A stretch of DNA of 7,792 nucleotides from an uncultured Lachnospiraceae bacterium. GTDB taxonomy: Bacteria > Bacillota_A > Clostridia > Lachnospirales > Lachnospiraceae. Both the position numbers and the translations under genes were made by a program. The DNA is taken from positions 1-7,792 of the forward strand of contig CACYDL010000088.1 in NCBI GenBank assembly GCA_902773195.1, read 5' to 3'. A model generated the notes under the pieces. That model had not been told where the DNA came from, did no database searches, and saw nothing but the letters and a program-made list of their open reading frames with translations. Positions 1 through 6,635 of the stretch are shown here, piece after piece (position 1 is the first letter of the stretch; each line of letters opens with the position of its first letter).

Positions 1-1
1 C

Positions 2-3000
2 GAAGAGGAACCGATGGAACCGGCAGCCGACGGCGGGTACGAAGAGATCCAGGCGGAGCCCTCGGAGGACGAGTGGTACGAGGAGGATCCGGCAGAACCC
101 TCGGAGGACGAGTGGTACGAGGAAGATCAGGAAGAGCCCTTCGGCGGCGAACCTTCCGGTGAGACGGATCCGGTGGAATCGACGGCGGAGGAGATACAGG
201 AGCCCGGCGGGACGGACGGCGATGAGGAGGACCTGACGGAAGCGGATCCGGAGGAGGACGTCCTCATCGGGGATGAGGAAGAAACCGTGATCGTGGATGA
301 GGACCCCTCCGACGCGGATTCATCGGTCGAAGATCCTTTCGGCATGTACGACGCGGAGTCGGATCCGGAGCTGACCCAGGACGAGAACCCGTGGGACGCG
401 GAAGAAGACGCCCTGTCCTTCCCGGACAGTGCGGAAGAGCCGGCGGACGTCGGGGCCGAGGAAACGGATTCCCAGGCGGAGAACCCGGAGACGGTCTCCT
501 TCGTCGAGGAACCGGAAGATCCGGAAGACGGCACGGAGAGCACCTCCTCCTTCGCGGAGGAAATCGCGGAGATCCCCGCGAGAAATGAGATTTCGGTCTT
601 TGAGGCGGAAGCGGACGGAGTGACGGTGAGAGCCGTCCTTGAGCATCCGGAGGCCCTGCCGGCGGGCGTGGAGTTTGTGGTGACGCCGGTCACGGAACAT
701 ACGGCCGGTTACAATTACGAAGCTTATCTGGACGCCCTCAACGACGGCGCCGGGACCATCGGCTATCAGCTCGGGGACGAGGAAATGGTCCTCGCGGCAG
801 AACAGCAGACGGCAGAGACGCCCCGGGAGGAGCGGATTTACACCAGCGAGAATACCCTGTTCTTTGACATCGCCTTCATGGCGGAAAGATCCGGAGAGAC
901 GGATGCCCCCGAAGAAGGAGAGAAGGTGGAAGTCGAGCCGGAGAACGGCTCGGTGAGCTTCTCGATTCTGTTCAGGAACCGTCAGCTTACGGAGCAGCTC
1001 GACGCGGAGAACGCCGATGCGATGACCCTGGTTCATCTCCCCCTCGCGGAGGAGGTTCGGGAATCGGTCGACAAGACAGCGGACGCCAGCGACATCGCCC
1101 CGGAGGACATTCTCGTGGAGCCGGTCACGGACGGATACGTGACCTACGGCGAGGAGAGCGGAGACGAGGCCGGCTTCCGGCTGGACAGTCTCTCCCTGAT
1201 GGCGGTCTCCGGCATCAGCCACACCAGGAACCCCATCGGCGACGACTGGACGGGAACCGTCCCGTGGAGCTGGGACGGGATCTGTGAGCGGATCGGCATC
1301 GCCGGGAGCTTCTCGGTATTCGCGGACCGCTTCCTGAACAACAACCACATGGAGGGCACCATCGCCGTCCGGGAGCTGACGGGATCGCCCTACGAATTCG
1401 GCAACACCAAAAAGGTGGAGGTGACGACGGAACGCTTCACCGTCTCCGTCACAAAGAGGGTCACGGGTGAAGCGAAGAGCGGAACCTTCCGTTTCGGACT
1501 GTACCGCCGGGACGGCGGATACTGGACGCAGGTGGGATCGGACCTCCTGATCACGACGGACGACAGCGGCGTCGGCCAGGGCCTCTTCAGAGGAAGCTTC
1601 GGGGACGGAACCGAGCTGATCGTCTTTGAGAAGGACGAGGAAGGAAATCTTCTGAACGACGGAGACAGCTACCGCAGCGGCGATTACAGCTACACGGTGA
1701 CCTACGAGGACAGCCATACCGTCGCGAAGACGACGACAAATCTCGGAAACACGAGCTATGTGGAAGTCTTCAGCGGCACGGGCTCCAACATCCTCAACAA
1801 GGGACAGGACGCGGTACTGATCATAGGAAGCGGCAACAACCTCGACCAGACGGGCGGCATGAACGGCCATCCCCTGATTACCAATTACGGAACCGGCGCC
1901 CGCTACGATGTGGGCGAGGGAGGCACGGTGATCCGGGCCGAGGGAAGCTTCCCCATCGATTTCGCCGATGAATTCGCCAATCTGAGGAATCTCTCCTCGG
2001 AGCTGGCGCAGGCCCAGACAGGCGACGGGCTCAGCGTGATCAATATCCGCGCGGGAGCCTGGACAAACTTCCGGGAAGACGTCGCCCGGGTCCTGGGAAT
2101 CGACCAGAACAACGTGGACAAGCCGGAAGCCGGGGGCATCGGATACCTGGCGGACGGAGAACATCTCCTGATCAACATCGACCTCACGGATTTCCAGGGA
2201 GGCGATTACGAAGTCGGAAAGTTCGTGATCAACGGCCTGAAGGCGGGAGAATGGAACACCGCCTCGGACAAGATCCTTTTCAATTTCGTCAGGAGAGGAT
2301 CGGACGGATTCGTACCTTATGACGGACGGATTCATCTGGTGGAAGCCTCGGGAACCATCCTGCTTCCGTCGGGAACCGTCACGAACACAGAGGGAAGCTT
2401 CTGCGGAACGGTCATCGCTGCCGACGCCCGGCACGGGGCGAGCGAGATTCACAGCAGGCCGGTGAACGGGGCGACCGCCACCGCGGTCGTGAGATGCAGC
2501 AACGCGTCGGAGCCCGTTCCTCCCAGCAGCTGCTCCCTCAAGATCTGGAAGACAATCAACGCGAGCGAGTACGGCACGGAGCAGGATCCGGACGGAACGC
2601 TCCGGGCGCTGCTCGACAACCTCAGCTTCAGGATCACCGGACCCGAAGGCTTCGAGGAGACCGTATACTACAGGGACTTTGCAGACCAGGCGTACGGCGG
2701 CAGGGAATACACGCTGAACGACCTGACGCCGGGAACCTACACGGTGACGGAGCAGAACGGCGACATTCCGGGCTTTACCCGCGAGACGGTCATCAGGCTG
2801 ACCAACGACTACCCGGACGACAGCCGCTTCTTCGATCTTCTGAACGGAGACGCGCTGAGAGACCAGGAGAGCGCCGGCACCGACATCGGAGATACCTACA
2901 CCGCCAAGTTCTGGTTCGACAACCGGTACACGCCGGAACCCGTCGAGACGGAGCTTACGGCGGAGAAGCATCTGGAGCACGGCACACTGGAGGACGGACA

Positions 3001-3844
3001 GTTCCTCTTCGAGCTGACGCCCGTAAGCGCCGGGGCGCCGATGCCGGAAGACTCTGAGGAGACGGCGTCGGACGGAGGGGAGACGACTCTCCGGAAGACG
3101 GCCGCCAACGACGCCTCGGGAAATGTCTCCTTCGGCGCGATCCGCTTCACCGCCCCGGGCACCTTCGAGTACCGGATCCGCGAGGCGGTTCCGGATGAGA
3201 AGGACGGCATCCTCTACGACACCCACGAGGTGAAGGCGGAGGTCACGGTGACTCAGCCCTCCGGAGAAGGCTTAAGCGCCACGGTCCGTTACTTCGATCT
3301 TCGCGGGGACGGCACCGCGGAGGAGACGGACGCAGCAGTCTTCACCAATCAGCGGACCTACGGGTTCGTCGTCAGGAAGCTCAACGGCCACTCCGGCGAG
3401 ACGATGCCGGAGGGATCGGTGGGATTCCTGCTGGAGAAGGAGGAGGACGGAGCGTGGACGCCCGTTCCCGACGTCTCGGGACGGGAGGAAGCCCCGATCG
3501 ACGAAAACGGCAGAATCACCTACAAAGGGCTTCTGCCGGGAAGCTACAGGCTGACGGAGCTTTACAGCCCGGTCGAGTTCTCGGAGGCGGATCCGATTCT
3601 CCTTGCCGTAGGGGAGGACGGAACGCTTGCGGCGGAGAAGGAAAGCAGCCTCTGGTCCGTGGAGAAAGAGACGGACGCAGGCGGCGGACCGGTGCTGACT
3701 GTAAAGAACTACAGATTCATCAATATGCCCGTGACAGGCGGAAACGGCGCGCTGCGGCTGATGCTCTTCGGAACGGCGGCCATGCTGCTCGGAGCGGCAC
3801 TCCTCATTTTCGGGAGACGAAGGAAGGAGGCTGATCTGAGATAG
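2..3844 (+). CDS. Large LPXTG-type surface adhesin, probable pilus tip/ancillary subunit (5' end outside window)
   Basis: Cell-wall-anchored multidomain adhesin. The frame is open to the window edge and no signal peptide follows the ATG at nt 14, so the true start is upstream. Residues are counted from that Met (1276 aa to the stop). Residues 1-185 are very rich in Glu/Asp with a tandem repeat. Residues 190-400 are a beta-rich region of a kind seen in clostridial surface proteins; I cannot name the family. Residues 425-460 plus 592-828 resemble a choice-of-anchor-A putative adhesive domain. Between them, 465-590 looks like an inserted prealbumin-like module. Three isopeptide-type domains follow, with candidate Lys/Glu/Asn triads: K846/E913/N970, K985/E1057/N1112 (FctA-like) and K1122/E1182/N1232. 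The end is a sorting signal: MPVTG at 1238-1242, a hydrophobic segment at about 1247-1267, then an RRRK tail. Its place upstream of a major pilin and class C sortase suggests a tip adhesin. The ligand is unknown. The family call is firm; the adhesive-domain name is less so. Confidence 0.88.
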   Translation, partial: EEEPMEPAADGGYEEIQAEPSEDEWYEEDPAEPSEDEWYEEDQEEPFGGEPSGETDPVESTAEEIQEPGGTDGDEEDLTEADPEEDVLIGDEEETVIVDEDPSDADSSVEDPFGMYDAESDPELTQDENPWDAEEDALSFPDSAEEPADVGAEETDSQAENPETVSFVEEPEDPEDGTESTSSFAEEIAEIPARNEISVFEAEADGVTVRAVLEHPEALPAGVEFVVTPVTEHTAGYNYEAYLDALNDGAGTIGYQLGDEEMVLAAEQQTAETPREERIYTSENTLFFDIAFMAERSGETDAPEEGEKVEVEPENGSVSFSILFRNRQLTEQLDAENADAMTLVHLPLAEEVRESVDKTADASDIAPEDILVEPVTDGYVTYGEESGDEAGFRLDSLSLMAVSGISHTRNPIGDDWTGTVPWSWDGICERIGIAGSFSVFADRFLNNNHMEGTIAVRELTGSPYEFGNTKKVEVTTERFTVSVTKRVTGEAKSGTFRFGLYRRDGGYWTQVGSDLLITTDDSGVGQGLFRGSFGDGTELIVFEKDEEGNLLNDGDSYRSGDYSYTVTYEDSHTVAKTTTNLGNTSYVEVFSGTGSNILNKGQDAVLIIGSGNNLDQTGGMNGHPLITNYGTGARYDVGEGGTVIRAEGSFPIDFADEFANLRNLSSELAQAQTGDGLSVINIRAGAWTNFREDVARVLGIDQNNVDKPEAGGIGYLADGEHLLINIDLTDFQGGDYEVGKFVINGLKAGEWNTASDKILFNFVRRGSDGFVPYDGRIHLVEASGTILLPSGTVTNTEGSFCGTVIAADARHGASEIHSRPVNGATATAVVRCSNASEPVPPSSCSLKIWKTINASEYGTEQDPDGTLRALLDNLSFRITGPEGFEETVYYRDFADQAYGGREYTLNDLTPGTYTVTEQNGDIPGFTRETVIRLTNDYPDDSRFFDLLNGDALRDQESAGTDIGDTYTAKFWFDNRYTPEPVETELTAEKHLEHGTLEDGQFLFELTPVSAGAPMPEDSEETASDGGETTLRKTAANDASGNVSFGAIRFTAPGTFEYRIREAVPDEKDGILYDTHEVKAEVTVTQPSGEGLSATVRYFDLRGDGTAEETDAAVFTNQRTYGFVVRKLNGHSGETMPEGSVGFLLEKEEDGAWTPVPDVSGREEAPIDENGRITYKGLLPGSYRLTELYSPVEFSEADPILLAVGEDGTLAAEKESSLWSVEKETDAGGGPVLTVKNYRFINMPVTGGNGALRLMLFGTAAMLLGAALLIFGRRRKEADLR
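53..130 (+). repeat. Two tandem copies of a 39-bp coding repeat
   Basis: Copies at 53-91 and 92-130 each encode the 13-residue unit AEPSEDEWYEED(P/Q) and differ at only a few bases. A degenerate earlier copy (GYEEIQ, nt 35-52) precedes them, so the array may extend upstream of the window. The unit is in frame (13 codons), so copy-number change would lengthen or shorten the acidic N-terminal stalk without breaking the protein. Confidence 0.9.
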
Positions 3845-3854
3845 AGAATCGAGA

Positions 3855-3879
3855 TGCCGGACGCCGGCTGCCGGACGCC
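3855..3879 (+). repeat. 11-nt direct repeat upstream of major pilin gene
   Basis: TGCCGGACGCC occurs at 3855-3865 and again at 3869-3879, a 14-nt period with GGC between. The second copy contributes its CGGACGC to the left arm of the adjacent hairpin (3872-3891). It could be an operator-like pair or simply GC-rich low-complexity sequence. Confidence 0.6.
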
Positions 3880-3908
3880 TGGGCGCGTCCGCCGGGAGAG
3901 TCTCCCGG
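3872..3908 (+). promoter_or_regulatory. Two adjacent stem-loops in the pilin leader
   Basis: The first stem pairs CGGACGC (3872-3878) with GCGTCCG (3885-3891) around a 6-nt loop. The second pairs CCGGGAG (3892-3898) with CTCCCGG (3902-3908) around a 3-nt loop, directly abutting the first. A weaker 5-bp stem, GCGGA/TCCGC, follows at 3920-3935. No T-run follows any of them, so they are not standard intrinsic terminators. A role in mRNA processing, stability or attenuation between adhesin and pilin is inferred. Confidence 0.5.
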
Positions 3909-3993
3909 AGCGGGCGGAAGCGGATAGTCGTCCGCGGCGCACAGGAACGAACATTGTTAAAAAGAGACCTACACACATACACACTACCACAAC

Positions 3994-3999
3994 AAGGAG
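3994..3999 (+). promoter_or_regulatory. Ribosome binding site of the major pilin
   Basis: AAGGAG sits 7 nt before the ATG at 4007. It fixes the start there rather than at the in-frame ATG at 3854, whose 51 extra codons would read through the hairpin leader and bury the signal peptide. Confidence 0.9.
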
Positions 4000-4006
4000 A
4001 AAAAAG

Positions 4007-5638
4007 ATGAAAAACAGCCTTTTCAAAAGAGTACTCACGATCGCGGTCACCGCGGTGATGGCCCTCGGAAGCATTGCCGTCGGCGCGGATGAGGCGCCGG
4101 CCAATACGGCGACGATCACCATCGCCGATTCCTCCGTGGAGGACAAGAGCATCGCCGGAAACGAGTATACCGCCTTCCAGGTCATGCAGGCGACGGCCAA
4201 TGACGCCGGCTCCGGCAAAGTGGTCTACACCTACGAAGTGACCGACGCGTTCAAGGGTTTCTTCGGCGCCGGCAAGGCCTATCAGCTGAACGCCGACGGA
4301 GAGATCGTGGCGAACGGCACGGTGATCCCCGGCGACGGAGAGTGGATCAACGACGCCACCACCGACGCGGCGGCCCTGGCCTCCGCACTCGAGAAGTACG
4401 CCCTTGAGAACAAGATCGCCGGCACGGTGATCGCGGCCGGCGCGACTTCCGAGGCCCTTCCCATCGGCTTCTATGTCGTCAGCGAGACGAAGTCGGAAGC
4501 GGCGAACGCCGTCGCCTCCAAGCCGATCCTTGTCAATCTCACCGAGAACAAGTCCATCACGGTCAAGGACGACAAGATTCCGCTGGAGAAGGTGATCGTC
4601 GAGGACAGCGCTGAGAAGAAGACCAACTCGGTCAACGTCGGCGACACGGTAAGCTACAAGGTCACCACCAGGGTCCCGAACTACTCCCACATCGAAAACC
4701 TCGACGCCGACAAGCTTGAGTTCATCCTCTCCGATACGATGGACGACAGCCTTGACTATCAGAAGGATCTCAAGGTCACCATCGACGGAACGGAGATCAA
4801 GACCTTCAAGTCCAAGGAAGAGACGGATCACGGCTTTGTGGTCGCGCTGACCGCGGAGCAGGTCTACGCGAACCAGGGCAAGGACGTCGTGCTCACCTAC
4901 AGCGCGGTGCTCAATGAGAAGGCGAAGGTCGACAGCACGGAAGGCAACGTCAACGACATCGAGCTTAAGTACACGAACAACCCGAACGAAGAGGACAGCT
5001 ACGGCACGCTTAATGACGAAGTCAAGACTTTCACGTTCGGCTTCGACATCCGCAAGGTCGACAAGAACGACATCTACGAGGATCTGGCAGGCGCCGAATT
5101 CGAAATCCTCGATGCCGACGGCAGCAAGATCGCGATCGTGACCTATGACGACAAAGGCAAGCCGGTCGTGGTCTCCAAGGATGAAGCAGTCTCCGTCACG
5201 ACGGACGAAGACGGACGCGTGAGCGTATCCGGCCTCGAGGGCAGCAAGGACGGCACGACCTATCAGATCCACGAGACCAAGGCTCCGGAGGGCTACTCCC
5301 TCATCGGAAACGACATCACGGTTACCATCAAGGCCGAGACCAACGGCGTGGACAGCCACGGAAACGACGTCCTGACGGGCAAGGCCACCTTCGAGGTCGG
5401 CAATTCCACCGGTTATGAAGATAACGGCGATGACAAGGACCGCGAGAACCAGGCGACGGAGCTTAAGACGGACGGAAACGGCAGCATCGACATCGTCGTC
5501 CTCGTCAAGGATACAAAGGGCATCTCCCTTCCCGAGACAGGCAGCAGATCCGCGCTCTTCTGCATGATCGGCGGCGCGCTCATCATCCTGATCGGCGCCC
5601 TGTACTATGAGTTCGCTGTTCGCAGAAAGAAGGCCTGA
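4007..5638 (+). CDS. Major (backbone) pilin, isopeptide-forming fimbrial protein with LPETG signal
   Basis: Secreted 543-aa shaft subunit, expected to be polymerised by the downstream sortase. Residues 1-27 form a Sec signal peptide (n-region MKNSLFKR, hydrophobic core, likely cleavage near VGA/DEA). An N-terminal domain spans about 30-185. A fimbrial isopeptide D2-type domain (about 190-340) shows K195, D243 in a SDTMDD motif, and N324/N325 as candidate bond and catalytic residues. A Cna-B/SpaA-type domain (about 343-505) shows K350, LAGAEFEI, and E423 in the HETKAPEGY E-box. LPETG lies at 508-512, followed by a hydrophobic helix and RRKKA. No YPKN-type pilin motif is visible; K182 or K187 in the VNLTENK region is the best guess for the linking lysine. 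The mature protein has no Cys; the only one (C519) is in the removed sorting signal. The shaft role follows from its order, domain plan, strong RBS and canonical LPETG. Confidence 0.93.
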   Translation: MKNSLFKRVLTIAVTAVMALGSIAVGADEAPANTATITIADSSVEDKSIAGNEYTAFQVMQATANDAGSGKVVYTYEVTDAFKGFFGAGKAYQLNADGEIVANGTVIPGDGEWINDATTDAAALASALEKYALENKIAGTVIAAGATSEALPIGFYVVSETKSEAANAVASKPILVNLTENKSITVKDDKIPLEKVIVEDSAEKKTNSVNVGDTVSYKVTTRVPNYSHIENLDADKLEFILSDTMDDSLDYQKDLKVTIDGTEIKTFKSKEETDHGFVVALTAEQVYANQGKDVVLTYSAVLNEKAKVDSTEGNVNDIELKYTNNPNEEDSYGTLNDEVKTFTFGFDIRKVDKNDIYEDLAGAEFEILDADGSKIAIVTYDDKGKPVVVSKDEAVSVTTDEDGRVSVSGLEGSKDGTTYQIHETKAPEGYSLIGNDITVTIKAETNGVDSHGNDVLTGKATFEVGNSTGYEDNGDDKDRENQATELKTDGNGSIDIVVLVKDTKGISLPETGSRSALFCMIGGALIILIGALYYEFAVRRKKA

Positions 5639-5677
5639 TCCTCCCCGCGAGGCTGGCCGGTAATCCAGGATAACGAC

Positions 5678-5708
5678 GTTGGGATGCCTCTCAAAAGGGT
5701 ATCCCAAC
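5678..5708 (+). promoter_or_regulatory. Stem-loop between major pilin and sortase genes
   Basis: A 12-bp stem pairs 5678-5689 (GTTGGGATGCCT) with 5697-5708 (GGGTATCCCAAC), with two G-U pairs and a 7-nt loop (CTCAAAA). It lies 40 nt past the pilin stop and ends 9 nt before the sortase Shine-Dalgarno. No run of T follows, so full termination is unlikely. It could protect the upstream pilin mRNA end or attenuate read-through, giving more pilin than sortase. The pairing is directly visible; the function is inferred. Confidence 0.6.
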
Positions 5709-5717
5709 ATTTCAGGC

Positions 5718-5723
5718 GGAGGG
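5718..5723 (+). promoter_or_regulatory. Ribosome binding site of the sortase
   Basis: GGAGGG lies 9 nt before GTG at 5733. This supports GTG as the start over the in-frame TTG at 5679, which lies inside the stem-loop and lacks a Shine-Dalgarno sequence. Confidence 0.85.
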
Positions 5724-5732
5724 CTTCCGGTC

Positions 5733-6635
5733 GTGTCAAAAGCAGGAAAAACCATCTTCGCGGTGCTCATCGTGCTCGCCGGGGTCGTGATGTTCAATTA
5801 TCCGACCATCGCGACGTTCGTCAACCATGTCTTCGCGAACCGCGAGATCGAGGAATACGAGCAGCAGATCGAGGAGATGGACACCACAGAGCTTGAACGG
5901 GAGATGGCCCTGGCCCACGCCTACAATGACACGCTTCCCAGAAGCTTTCCGGCGGATCCCTTCTCCGGGGCGAATATCACGGATTTCACCGGAACGGAAT
6001 TCGAAAGCTTCGATATGGTGCAGCCCGGAGGGATGATCGGGTACTGCGAGATCCCGAAGATCGGCGTCTATCTCGCCGTCTATTACGGAACTTCGGACGA
6101 GGTGCTGGGCAAGGCGCTGGGACTGGTGGAGAACACGTCTCTGCCGGTCGGAGGCTCCGGCTCCCACGCCGTGATCTCGGGCCACTCCGGTCTGGCGTCC
6201 AGGAAGATCCTGACGGATCTCAACAGGCTGAAGGAAGGCGATCTCTTCTTCGTACACGTGCTGGATCGGCATTTTGCCTATGAAGTGGACCAGATCAAGG
6301 TGGTTCTTCCCGACGAGACGAAGGATCTCGCCATCGAGAAGGACCGGGATCTGGTGACGCTGCTGACCTGCACGCCCTTCGGCATCAACGACCACCGGCT
6401 GCTGGTGCGCGGCACCCGCGTGGATTATGACTTCTCGGTGAAGCCCACGGAGACAGCGATACTCTCCAGGGACAATCCGAACCGCAGCAAATGGATAGCC
6501 GCCTTCACGGCGGCGGCCCTGTTCCTGCTTCTGGTCATCATCAAGGTGATAAGGGACCGGAGACGGGACAGGAGAGAGGAAGAAAAACAAAGAAAGGAGC
6601 AGCGGCAATGCGGCGGGAAAGAAAACGATTCCTGA
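5733..6635 (+). CDS. Class C (pilin-polymerising) sortase
   Basis: Membrane-bound cysteine transpeptidase of 300 aa (GTG start). It cleaves LPXTG-like signals and joins the Thr to a pilin lysine, building the fibre on the outer face of the membrane. Visible features in order: an N-terminal transmembrane helix (about 7-30), a Glu-rich helix (37-60), and a DPF lid motif at 75-77 typical of class C enzymes. The catalytic core carries H151 (SGHSG), C213 (TLLTCTPFG) and R222 (INDHRLLVRG). A second transmembrane helix (about 254-271) is followed by a strongly charged Arg/Glu/Lys tail (272-292), presumably cytoplasmic. Two membrane segments and the lid are class C hallmarks. The gene lies directly behind the backbone pilin, and its last 28 nt overlap the minor pilin gene, implying cotranscription and possibly coupled translation. 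It is the only sortase here, so it probably polymerises the LPETG subunit; wall anchoring by another enzyme is inferred. Confidence 0.96.
   Translation: MSKAGKTIFAVLIVLAGVVMFNYPTIATFVNHVFANREIEEYEQQIEEMDTTELEREMALAHAYNDTLPRSFPADPFSGANITDFTGTEFESFDMVQPGGMIGYCEIPKIGVYLAVYYGTSDEVLGKALGLVENTSLPVGGSGSHAVISGHSGLASRKILTDLNRLKEGDLFFVHVLDRHFAYEVDQIKVVLPDETKDLAIEKDRDLVTLLTCTPFGINDHRLLVRGTRVDYDFSVKPTETAILSRDNPNRSKWIAAFTAAALFLLLVIIKVIRDRRRDRREEEKQRKEQRQCGGKENDS
6593..6599 (+). promoter_or_regulatory. Ribosome binding site of the minor pilin, inside the sortase gene
   Basis: AAAGGAG is 8 nt before ATG at 6608. It decides this start over the in-frame ATG at 6491, which lies deep within the sortase gene. 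A further in-frame ATG at 6635 overlaps the sortase stop as TGATG and could be a secondary, coupled start, but it would remove the basic n-region of the signal peptide. Confidence 0.85.

Larger units (their letters stand above)
3845..4006 (+). promoter_or_regulatory. Structured 162-nt intergenic leader of the major pilin gene
   Basis: This spacer holds no credible gene. Its first 95 nt are GC-rich and can form consecutive stem-loops. The next part is AT-richer (from about 3950) and becomes an A/C-rich stretch (3970-3995) with little pairing potential, ending in the ribosome binding site. A weak TTGTTA at 3954-3959 could be a -35 element, but no convincing -10 lies 16-18 nt downstream. Whether the leader contains its own promoter or only an RNA-processing or stabilising structure cannot be settled by eye. 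Such a layout would suit stronger expression of the backbone pilin than of the upstream adhesin. Confidence 0.45.

Noticed and set aside
2380..2420. Thioester adhesin domain around the Cys in GSFCGTV
   Set aside because: The flanking residues do not fit the usual thioester Cys context, and no matching Gln motif is evident; the Cys lies in the adhesive beta domain.
320..3226. 968-codon open frame on the minus strand
   Set aside because: It lies opposite a clear multidomain adhesin, is aligned codon to codon, is Arg/Val/Asp-rich without recognisable domains, and is explained by codon bias.
3872..3935. Intrinsic terminator or known riboswitch between adhesin and pilin
   Set aside because: The stems are not followed by a T-run, and I cannot match the sequence to a known riboswitch consensus by eye, so only a structured leader is claimed.
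3954..3990. Sigma-A promoter with TTGTTA as -35
   Set aside because: No convincing -10 hexamer lies at 16-18 nt spacing in the CA-rich stretch; it is left as a possibility in the leader entry only.
3854..4006. Upstream in-frame ATG giving the pilin 51 extra residues
   Set aside because: It has no properly spaced RBS, would translate the hairpin leader into an Arg/Pro-rich peptide, and would displace the clear signal peptide starting at 4007.
5679..5732. TTG start adding 18 residues to the sortase
   Set aside because: The TTG lies in a stem-loop without an RBS, whereas GTG at 5733 has GGAGGG 9 nt upstream and begins just before the transmembrane helix.
3272..5797. 841-codon open frame on the minus strand
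   Set aside because: It spans three sense features (adhesin end, leader, pilin) and shows no recognisable domain; it is a shadow of the pilin codon usage.
6491..6607. Longer minor pilin starting inside the sortase gene
   Set aside because: The extra 39 residues are out-of-frame translation of the sortase's membrane helix and tail and precede a good signal peptide with its own RBS.
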